Assembly (NCBI GenBank): GCA_023389545.1
Contig: JAEWEI010000024.1
Coordinates: 1 to 10,588, forward strand
Origin: Actinomycetes bacterium
Lineage (GTDB): Bacteria > Actinomycetota > Actinomycetes > Actinomycetales > Cellulomonadaceae
Length of the DNA: 10,588 nucleotides
Reading direction: 5' to 3'
Shown: one piece after another, positions 5,594 through 10,588 of the stretch
Position numbering within the stretch: position 1 is the stretch's first letter
How the letters are laid out: each line of letters opens with the position of its first letter
The notes under the pieces: model-generated
Database searches by the model: none
Told to the model about the DNA's origin: nothing
The model's input: the letters and a program-made list of their open reading frames with translations, nothing else
Made by a program: the position numbers and the translations under genes

Positions 5594-6021
5594 AGACCCC
5601 GCTCTACTACTACTCGAGCGCCAGCGGGCTCGTGCGCTCGTTCGCGGAGCGGCTGGAGCGGCCGGTGTTCAACCTCGCGGAGCGCGAGCACCGCCTGAGC
5701 GAGGTCGACGGGCCTTGGGTCCTGCTCACGCCGTCCTACAAGACCGGGAACGACACGAACGACACGATCCCGGAGGCGGTCCGGCGCTTCCTGCGCTCGG
5801 ACGCGAACCGCCGGCGGCTCGTCGGTGTGATGGGATCGGGCAACCGGAACTTCGGGCGGCACTACCAGATGGCGGCCCGGGAGATCGCCCGACGGTCAGG
5901 CCGGCCGGTGCTCTTCGAGTTCGAGCTCGCCGGCACCCCGTGGGATGTGGAGGAAGGCCGGGCCATCCTCGAGCGGCTCGACCTGGCGCTCACCGCACAC
6001 GAGCCTGGGCGGCCGCAATAG
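5587..6021 (+). CDS. nrdI: NrdI-like flavodoxin, class Ib ribonucleotide reductase partner
   Basis: NrdI is a small FMN protein that supplies the oxidant for building the manganese-tyrosyl radical cofactor of NrdF. The 144-residue product shows the phosphate-binding loop YYSSASG (8-14), TPSY (48-51), the strongly conserved GSGNRNFG (83-90) and FELAGT (112-117). The loop after TPSY reads KTGNDTNDT, without the glycine cluster found in E. coli-type NrdI (GGGG in that position). This suggests a divergent subfamily. No nrdH, nrdE or nrdF is adjacent, although nrdI usually lies among them. The ATG at 5587 fits the family N-terminus; GTG at 5560 in the same frame would add nine residues and cannot be excluded. 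The 3' end overlaps the convergent hydrolase gene by 32 bases. Confidence 0.88.
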   Translation: MRQTPLYYYSSASGLVRSFAERLERPVFNLAEREHRLSEVDGPWVLLTPSYKTGNDTNDTIPEAVRRFLRSDANRRRLVGVMGSGNRNFGRHYQMAAREIARRSGRPVLFEFELAGTPWDVEEGRAILERLDLALTAHEPGRPQ

Positions 6022-6799
6022 CGCGAGGCGTCGCCGAGGCGACCCGGCCGAGCCATTCCTGGAGCAGCGCCGCGACGACAGCGGGTTGGTCGAGGTGCAC
6101 GTTGTGGCCCGCGTCGTCCAGGAGCGCGAACGTCGAGCGGGGGTAGTGCGGGAGCAAGGCCATGGCGTCGCGGTAGCCGACCACATGGTCGTGACGTGCC
6201 GTGACGACAAGGGTCGGGCTGGCGGACGTGTAGCCCTCGGGCTCGACGGCGTGCGACAGCGCATACCGCGCCCGCAGCCGGGCCATCGCGAGATGGTTGG
6301 CAGCACGGATGCCCGGCAGGGCGTGGTCCCGGAACAGCGCCCACGCCTCCGGGGTCTGGCGGACGGCCATCGCAGCGAACTCTGCCGCGTCCGCCGGGTC
6401 GAGCCGCGCGAGCAGGGCGGGATCCGCGAGGGCCACATGCTGGGGTGGCGCGTCCGGGGCGCCGTCGGAGGCGACCGGGGCCAGCAACGCCAGACCGGCC
6501 ACCTGGTCGCCGAGCCGTGCGGCGAGGGCTCGGGCCATCAGGCCGCCGTACGACGAGCCCAGCACAGCGAAGGGCTCGCTGAACTGGGCGGCAGCGACGT
6601 CTGTGAGGGCGTCGAGCACATCGTCAGAGCTGGCGACAGGATCGGTGCTCATGCCCATGCCCGGCAGGTCGACGTACACCCGGCGCCACGGCCCGGCGCC
6701 GGCGATCGCCCCGTCGAGGCTGGTGAGCAGCCGATGGTCGACGCCGAAGCCGTGGATGAGCAGGATGGGGCGGCCCTCGCCGCGCGTCACGATGTGCAT
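5990..6799 (-). CDS. Alpha/beta hydrolase
   Basis: This 269-residue single-domain hydrolase of the alpha/beta fold is cytoplasmic, with no signal peptide. An oxyanion-hole motif HGFG lies at 16-19 (LLIHGFGVDHR). The nucleophile elbow GSSYG is at 81-85 with Ser83, the probable acid is Asp204 (TARHDHVV), and the catalytic His is His232 (DAGHNVHL). So the Ser-Asp-His triad is complete. The helical cap lies at about 110-185. The substrate cannot be told: the family includes esterases, lactonases and haloperoxidase-like enzymes. The ATG at 6799 gives the usual start (MHIVTRGEGRPILLIHG), but no ribosome site is visible, so a leaderless message is possible. It lies 86 bases after the small CBM48-like gene on the same strand and converges with nrdI, overlapping it. 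Confidence 0.88.
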   Translation of the reverse strand: MHIVTRGEGRPILLIHGFGVDHRLLTSLDGAIAGAGPWRRVYVDLPGMGMSTDPVASSDDVLDALTDVAAAQFSEPFAVLGSSYGGLMARALAARLGDQVAGLALLAPVASDGAPDAPPQHVALADPALLARLDPADAAEFAAMAVRQTPEAWALFRDHALPGIRAANHLAMARLRARYALSHAVEPEGYTSASPTLVVTARHDHVVGYRDAMALLPHYPRSTFALLDDAGHNVHLDQPAVVAALLQEWLGRVASATPRAIAAAQARVR

Positions 6800-6834
6800 G
6801 CGCGCACGGTAGTGAGGGCCGCCGACACTCGGGC

Positions 6835-6872
6835 GGCTCGACGGGCGGGCTCGACGGGCGGGCTCGACGGGC
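6835..6872. repeat. 13-bp tandem repeat, about 2.9 copies
   Basis: The unit GGCTCGACGGGCG is present at 6835-6847 and 6848-6860, and at 6861-6872 without its last base. It sits in the 86-base spacer between the small CBM48-like gene and the hydrolase gene. It is probably a slippage-prone minisatellite. Its position just upstream of the hydrolase start could affect expression. Confidence 0.85.
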
Positions 6873-6885
6873 CGCCGCCAGCGCC

Positions 6886-7161
6886 TCAGGCCACGACGAC
6901 TCCGCCGTCGGCGGTGATCTCGTCGGCGTCGGCGTCGTCGAACCAGAGCCCGCCCTCGCCGAGGTATCGGAACCGCACAGTCGTCCCCACCGGGACCGTC
7001 ACGGACGTGCTGGCCGTCCCGTTGGAGCGGCGGCGCAGCGGGTGCGCCCCCGGAGTCCAGTCGTTGAACGTGCCCACGACGCTCACCGGCAGGGCGGACG
7101 ACGGCAGGGCGAAGGTGAGCGTGCAGGTGGCGGACGCGGCGGAGTGGGACTTCTTGAGCAC
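6886..7161 (-). CDS. Stand-alone isoamylase early-set (CBM48/glycogen-binding-like) domain protein
   Basis: This 91-residue protein carries a single beta-sandwich domain. The segment VSVVGTFNDWTPGAHPL (about 26-42) is the hallmark of the N-terminal early-set domain of glycogen branching and debranching enzymes and of the AMPK glycogen-binding domain. VPVGTTVRFRYLGEGGLWFDD (57-76) matches the following strands. No catalytic domain is attached, so it is not an enzyme by itself. It could bind alpha-glucan or act as a regulatory or adaptor subunit; both are inference from the fold. The start is GTG at 7161 (first residues LKKSHSAAS), with a modest AAGGGAAAG about 12 bases upstream. It is 130 bases downstream of the P450 gene, same strand. 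Similar orphan small proteins exist in other actinomycetes. Confidence 0.8.
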   Translation of the reverse strand: MLKKSHSAASATCTLTFALPSSALPVSVVGTFNDWTPGAHPLRRRSNGTASTSVTVPVGTTVRFRYLGEGGLWFDDADADEITADGGVVVA

Positions 7162-7291
7162 GGGCGGACCACACTTTCCCTTGGGCGACCAAAGCGGACA
7201 AAAGCATCGTGGCGTGCCCGTGTTTCCGGGGCCACTCGGACAGATGAGCGCTATGTGACGAGATGGTGAGGTCGGGCTGCCGAGGCTGTGC

Positions 7292-8614
7292 TCACCTCGC
7301 CGAGAGCGTCACCCCGGCGTGGTCGAAGGTGGCGGGCAGGGGTGTGCGGGCCAGGTACTGCGCCCGGGTGCAGCCCAGGTCCGCCTGCGCCAGCCGGGTC
7401 AGCATGTACCCGGCGACCAGGAGCACGACGTTGCGCCCAGGGCAGGAGACCGGCCCGCCGCTGAACGGCACGAGCGACCAGTCGGCGTCGGCGGATCCGT
7501 CGAGCCAGGCCTCCGGGGCGAAGTCGTGCGCGAACGGGAGTCTGTCCTGGTCCCGGTGGAAGAACGCCGAGACGATCGCGAAGCTGGTCCCCGAGGGGAG
7601 CTCGTGCTCGCCCCACCTCGTGGCGGCGGTGGAGTCCCGCAGGATCACGAGCGTCGTCGGCCACAGCCGCACCGACTCGAGGACGCACCCGCGTGCGTAG
7701 GGGAGCAGGGGGTCCCCACCTGCCGATTCCGCCCGCAGCCGGTCGCGCACGGCCGGTCGCGAGGCGGCCACCGCCAGCGCCCGCATGACGGCGGCGCCAG
7801 CGGCGTCGAAGGCGAACAGCCACTGTGGCGCCTGGCCGCGCGGATCGACGCCCGTGGTGTCAGCGGCCGCCACCGAGGCGCCCAGGAGGCTCCCGGGCTC
7901 GGCGCGGGCCACGTAGCCGTCGAGCAGCCGGTTGAACTCCTCCCGCAGCCCCTGCCGGCGGGGCCGCAGGTACGCCCAGTTCGCGTCGCCGCGCAGTTGG
8001 GCGAGCACATCGGTGATCCGCTCGTCGTCCCTGGCGCTCTCGCCCAGCACGACGGTGCGGATCACCCGCCAGAACGCGGGGGCGAACGCGGACCAGTCCA
8101 AGGTTCCCCGGCGACGGGCCTCGGCGAGCAGGGCGTCGGCCTCGCGGACGGTGGCCGCGACGAGCGCCGCCGCCTCCTCGTGCACCGGCTCACGGGTGTC
8201 CAGGGCGGCCTCGTTGAACGCGCGCCGGGGCGGCCGTCGGCTCGTGGGCGAGATGAGCACCGAATCGGGCTCGAAGTGCCGCAGAGCCGCCCGCTTCTCC
8301 CGGTTCGCCGGAGAGAACGGGTCCGGCGAGCCGCGCAGCAGCGCGCCCACATCGTCCGCGTGCACGGGCACCACCAGGCGGCGCGGCCCCACGTCGAGGA
8401 CGAGCGGGGCGGCGTCATGCCGGTCGCGGAGCGTGTGCAGCAGACCGGCGGCGGTCCGGTCGGTCTGGCGCCGCTCCGCCCACGCCGTGATCGCAGGGCG
8501 GCGAATGATCGCGCCCTGGGCGACGAGGGGGAGCAGCGCCCGACCGGCCACCGCTGCAGCCTCGGCGGCGCCCAGGCGGACGGGCGTGCGAGGGCTGACG
8601 AGATCGGTGGTCAT
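7292..8614 (-). CDS. Cytochrome P450, atypical I-helix
   Basis: This 440-residue soluble protein belongs to the cytochrome P450 superfamily. The K-helix ExxR is at 313-316 (VLESVRLWP) and the haem loop FSGGPVSCPG at 384-393, with Cys391 as the axial ligand. In that loop the usual Arg or His two residues before the Cys is Val389. The central I-helix (about 265-284) reads FAFDAAGAAVMR where most P450s have an acid-Thr pair (AGxDT or AGHET). Both the acid and the threonine are therefore missing at the expected place, and oxygen activation may differ (for example peroxide use or a different reaction). The start ATG at 8614 lies 11 bases after the SDR stop, indicating an operon. No ferredoxin or ferredoxin reductase gene is adjacent. 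The substrate is unknown. Confidence 0.92.
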   Translation of the reverse strand: MTTDLVSPRTPVRLGAAEAAAVAGRALLPLVAQGAIIRRPAITAWAERRQTDRTAAGLLHTLRDRHDAAPLVLDVGPRRLVVPVHADDVGALLRGSPDPFSPANREKRAALRHFEPDSVLISPTSRRPPRRAFNEAALDTREPVHEEAAALVAATVREADALLAEARRRGTLDWSAFAPAFWRVIRTVVLGESARDDERITDVLAQLRGDANWAYLRPRRQGLREEFNRLLDGYVARAEPGSLLGASVAAADTTGVDPRGQAPQWLFAFDAAGAAVMRALAVAASRPAVRDRLRAESAGGDPLLPYARGCVLESVRLWPTTLVILRDSTAATRWGEHELPSGTSFAIVSAFFHRDQDRLPFAHDFAPEAWLDGSADADWSLVPFSGGPVSCPGRNVVLLVAGYMLTRLAQADLGCTRAQYLARTPLPATFDHAGVTLSAR

Positions 8615-8625
8615 CAGTGCTCGGC

Positions 8626-9492
8626 TCAGAAGACCGGCTTGCCGCCGGTGACGCCGATCACGGTGCCGGAGACGTACGACGCATCGCTCGTCGAGGCGAG
8701 GAACACGAACGCGGGCGCGACCTCCGCGGGCTGCCCGGCGCGTCCCAGGGGCGTGTCGGCGCCGAACTGCTCGATCTTCTCGGTGGGCTGCGTGGCGGGC
8801 TGGAGCGGGGTCCAGATGGGCCCGGGCGCCACGGCGTTGACCCGGATGCCGCGCGAGCCGAGCTCGGCGGCGAGGTTGACCGTGAAGTTGTTGATCGCCG
8901 CCTTCGTGGAGGCGTAGTCGATCAGGCCGGTGGACGGCTGGTAGGCCTGGATGGACGACGTGTTGATGATCGCGGCGCCGTCGGAGAGGTGCTCCAGCGC
9001 AGCCTGCGTGACCCAGAACATCGCGAACAGGTTCGTGCGCAGCACCCGGTCCAGGTCCTCCGTCGTGACGTCGGCGAAGGACTCGCGGCGCGCCATCTGG
9101 TAGCCAGCGTTGTTGACGAGGATGTCCAGGCCGCCCAGCTCGGCAGCCGCGCGGGCCACGACGTCACGCGCCTGGTCCTCCTCGCGCAGGTCGGCCGGCA
9201 GCAGCACCGCGCGCCGGCCTGCGTCCCGGACCCAACGCGCCGTCTCCTCGGCGTCCTGCTGCTCCTCGGCCAGGTAGTTGAGCGCCACGTCGGCGCCTTC
9301 GCGGGCGAACGCGATGGCGGTGGCGCGCCCGATCCCGGAGTCACCGCCAGTGATCAGCGCCTTGCGGCCCGTCAGCCGGCCGCTGCCCTGGTAGCTGGTC
9401 TCGCCGTGGTCCGGCGCGGGGCTCATCGGGCCGGTGTGGCCCGGGGGCTCCTGCTGCTGCGCCGGGAAGCCTGCCTGGTCCTGCGTGCTCAT
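8626..9492 (-). CDS. SDR-family oxidoreductase (general stress protein 39 / YghA-like)
   Basis: This is a 288-residue short-chain dehydrogenase/reductase of the classical type. The NAD(P)-binding motif TGGDSGIG is at 48-55, NNAG at 127-130, and Asn154 in LRTNLF. The catalytic residues are Ser180 and the YASTK motif (Tyr193, Lys197), followed by APGPIWTPL. The N-terminal tail of about 40 residues, rich in Gln and Pro (QEPPGHTGPM), is typical of the subgroup that includes Bacillus general stress protein 39 and E. coli YghA. Those are linked to stress, but their substrate is not established. The ATG at 9492 has GGAGG three bases upstream (minus strand), a short spacing. It is immediately followed by the P450 gene, 11 bases away, so both are probably made from one message. 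Confidence 0.9.
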   Translation of the reverse strand: MSTQDQAGFPAQQQEPPGHTGPMSPAPDHGETSYQGSGRLTGRKALITGGDSGIGRATAIAFAREGADVALNYLAEEQQDAEETARWVRDAGRRAVLLPADLREEDQARDVVARAAAELGGLDILVNNAGYQMARRESFADVTTEDLDRVLRTNLFAMFWVTQAALEHLSDGAAIINTSSIQAYQPSTGLIDYASTKAAINNFTVNLAAELGSRGIRVNAVAPGPIWTPLQPATQPTEKIEQFGADTPLGRAGQPAEVAPAFVFLASTSDASYVSGTVIGVTGGKPVF

Positions 9493-9503
9493 GTTCCTCC
9501 ATC

Positions 9504-9526
9504 CAGGGAGACGTCTGTCTCCCCTG
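9504..9526 (-). promoter_or_regulatory. Hairpin just before the SDR ribosome site
   Basis: Bases 9506-9512 pair with 9517-9523 (7 pairs), and the stem extends with one bulged base. On the minus strand it ends 11 bases before the SDR ATG, right beside the GGAGG. It could modulate translation of the SDR-P450 message, or be the terminator of the flavodoxin-like gene that stops at 9586. Confidence 0.4.
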
Positions 9527-9585
9527 TTCTCTTCTCCTTGCGTGCGGCCACGCTCAGGTCGAGGCGGCCGCTGTGTGCCCGTCGC

Positions 9586-10218
9586 TCACTGGCCTGGGGG
9601 ATACGGCGCCGAGCGCAGCAGCCGGGCGAGGTGTGCGGTGTTCGCCGCGAGGGTCGCCGTGGTCGCGGACACCTCTTCCGGCGTCTCGTCGAGGTCCTGG
9701 TAGTCCACCGAGCCCATGGCCTGGCCCACCCAGTAGGTGACGGCGCCCGCTGGCAGCGTGAAGCCGACGTCGTCGAGCGCCTGGAAGAGCTCCGCGCTGA
9801 CGTGGTGCGCGCCGTCCTCATTGCCCACCACCGCGACAGCGGCGACCTTGCCGTACGTCAGCAGGCGCCCCTCGTCGTCCTTCTCGGACAGTTCCGCGTC
9901 GAGCCGTTCGAGCGCCCGCTTGGTGACGCTGGACGGCTGTCCCATCCAGATGGGGGTGGCGACCACGAGGATGTCCGCGGCGAGGACCTGCTGGCGGATC
10001 GCGGGCCACGCGTCGCCCGGGCCCATGTCGACCTGCACGCCCGGCCGGATGTCGTGGTCCACCAGCCGCACGATCGAGCCGGTCACGCCATGCGGCTCGA
10101 GGGCGCTCAGCACCTGGCGGCCGAGCAGCTCGCTGCTGGACGGCGCGGGGGACGGGCTGAGGGTGCCGACGAGGACGAGGGCGGTGAGTTCCGGACCAGG
10201 GGTGGGTGGCAACGTCAT
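9586..10218 (-). CDS. Flavodoxin-family / NADPH-dependent FMN reductase-like protein
   Basis: This 210-residue flavodoxin-fold protein has a probable FMN phosphate loop TLSPSPAPSSSE (19-30) after the first strand. A second cofactor-contact loop, TPIWMGQPSS, is at 88-97, and GNEDGAHH at 132-139 is consistent with the third. The tail from about 180 is helical. Such proteins are usually annotated 'flavodoxin family protein' or NAD(P)H-dependent oxidoreductase; the physiological substrate is unknown. The ATG at 10218 is preferred over the in-frame GTG at 10254, because it gives a compact N-terminus just before the first beta strand. Ribosome-site support is weak for both. It stands 93 bases upstream of the SDR gene on the same strand and could supply reducing power to the neighbouring P450, but this is only suggested by proximity. 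Confidence 0.82.
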   Translation of the reverse strand: MTLPPTPGPELTALVLVGTLSPSPAPSSSELLGRQVLSALEPHGVTGSIVRLVDHDIRPGVQVDMGPGDAWPAIRQQVLAADILVVATPIWMGQPSSVTKRALERLDAELSEKDDEGRLLTYGKVAAVAVVGNEDGAHHVSAELFQALDDVGFTLPAGAVTYWVGQAMGSVDYQDLDETPEEVSATTATLAANTAHLARLLRSAPYPPGQ

Positions 10219-10303
10219 CGCCCCATGGTCGGTTGACCAGCGGCTCCTCGCCACCGCAGGCAGGACGCTGATCGGGGGCGGGCGGTGCGCCCGGGGACGA
10301 CGA

Positions 10304-10332
10304 AGCCCCGCACCGGATCTCCGGGCGGGGCT
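10304..10332 (-). terminator. Terminator hairpin of the tRNA cluster
   Basis: Arms 10304-10311 and 10325-10332, plus inner arms 10313-10317 and 10320-10324, form a 13-pair stem with one bulged A and a 2-base loop. On the minus strand it begins 22 bases after tRNA-Phe and is followed by CTTCGTCG, fitting the end of the tRNA transcript. Confidence 0.75.
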
Positions 10333-10353
10333 CGTTCTCTGGGCTGTTCTCTG

Positions 10354-10426
10354 TGGCCACTGGCAGGGTCGAACTGCCGACCTTTCGATTTTCAGTCGAA
10401 CGCTCTACCAACTGAGCTAAGTGGCC
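10354..10426 (-). tRNA. tRNA-Phe (anticodon GAA)
   Basis: The 73-base sequence folds as a complete cloverleaf. The acceptor stem is GGCCACT with AGTGGCC and discriminator A. The D arm is GCTC..GAGC, the anticodon stem TTCGA with TCGAA and loop CTGAAAA (GAA at 10391-10393). The T arm is GGCAG..CTGCC with loop TTCGACC. CCA is not encoded. It is the last gene of the leftward tRNA cluster. Confidence 0.97.
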
Positions 10427-10433
10427 GAACCGA

Positions 10434-10461
10434 CAACACCCGGCCAGATGACCGGGTGTTG
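10434..10461 (-). repeat. 10-bp perfect hairpin between tRNA-Asp and tRNA-Phe
   Basis: Bases 10434-10443 pair exactly with 10452-10461 around an 8-base loop, within the 41-base spacer between the two tRNAs. It may be a processing signal in the precursor or a partial terminator reducing tRNA-Phe read-through. Confidence 0.6.
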
Positions 10462-10467
10462 ATCGAG

Positions 10468-10541
10468 CGACCCCGACGGGACTTGAACCCGCGACCTCCG
10501 CCGTGACAGGGCGGCGCGCTAACCAACTGCGCTACGGGGCC
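10468..10541 (-). tRNA. tRNA-Asp (anticodon GTC)
   Basis: The 74-base sequence folds as a complete cloverleaf. The acceptor is GGCCCCG with CGGGGTC (one G-T pair) and discriminator G. The D arm is GCGC..GCGC, the anticodon stem CCGCC with GGCGG and loop CTGTCAC (GTC at 10505-10507). The T arm is GCGGG..CCCGT with loop TTCAAGT. CCA is not encoded. Confidence 0.97.
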
Positions 10542-10575
10542 TTGTGGTGAGACAAGGTTCCTGCAGTACTGCTCG

Positions 10576-10588
10576 TACCCCCAACGGG
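10576..10588 (-). tRNA. 3' end of a further tRNA, probably tRNA-Glu (cut by window edge)
   Basis: On the minus strand the last 13 bases read CCCGT, then TGGGGGT and A: a T-stem 3' arm, an acceptor 3' strand and a discriminator base. No CCA follows. This matches the 3' end of actinomycete tRNA-Glu, and a Glu-Asp-Phe order is common in that group. The anticodon is outside the window, so identity is inferred. Confidence 0.6.

Noticed and set aside
6835..6872. Possible CRISPR-like repeats
   Set aside because: The units are contiguous 13-mers without spacers, and no cas gene is present.
7225..7260. Promoter-like bases on the + strand (TATGTG)
   Set aside because: No gene follows in that direction and no -35 partner is present.
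7319..8917. Long open frame on the + strand opposite the P450 and SDR genes
   Set aside because: Arg/Gly/Gln-rich translation without recognisable motif, fully antisense to two genes with clear catalytic motifs.
8617..10236. Long open frame on the + strand opposite the SDR and flavodoxin-like genes
   Set aside because: Same reasoning: no motif, biased composition, antisense to well-supported genes.

Overview
The window is very GC-rich with dense coding, GTG as well as ATG starts, tRNA genes without an encoded CCA end, and the neighbours purF-purM-DUF3073-bldC. Together these point to the chromosome of a high-GC actinomycete. A relative of Cellulomonas or another Micrococcales genus is my best guess, inferred from gene content only. 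I see no insertion sequence, integrase, phage structural gene or CRISPR array, so this looks like ordinary chromosome with some lineage-specific accessory genes.

Left part (1-3088): the 3' part of purF overlaps purM by 4 bases, giving two purine biosynthesis genes in one operon. A group of strong inverted repeats then separates purM from the convergent small gene for a DUF3073 protein. After a gene-free 454-base region comes bldC, a short MerR-like developmental regulator, on the + strand.

Middle part (3089-5498): a hairpin-rich gene-free stretch is followed by a leftward three-gene cluster of small membrane or membrane-anchored proteins (two-TM hypothetical, holin-like superfamily III protein, DUF3618 protein). 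A DUF1269 protein, also with a glycine-rich membrane-type core, is divergent from it. These look like envelope proteins, but their functions are unknown.

Right part (5587-10218): a stand-alone nrdI (flavodoxin-like partner of class Ib ribonucleotide reductase) converges on and overlaps a leftward run of genes. Read in transcription order from right to left, that run is a flavodoxin-family oxidoreductase, a short-chain dehydrogenase closely coupled to an atypical cytochrome P450, a stand-alone glycogen-binding-type (isoamylase early set) domain, and an alpha/beta hydrolase. The SDR-P450 pair is the clearest functional unit.

Right end (10304-10588): a leftward tRNA cluster, with the 3' end of a probable tRNA-Glu at the edge, then tRNA-Asp(GTC) and tRNA-Phe(GAA), closed by a strong terminator hairpin.

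No complete, obviously new multi-gene system stands out. The best candidates for a second look are the orphan NrdI with an unusual loop, the P450 lacking the usual I-helix acid/threonine pair, and the small membrane-protein cluster.
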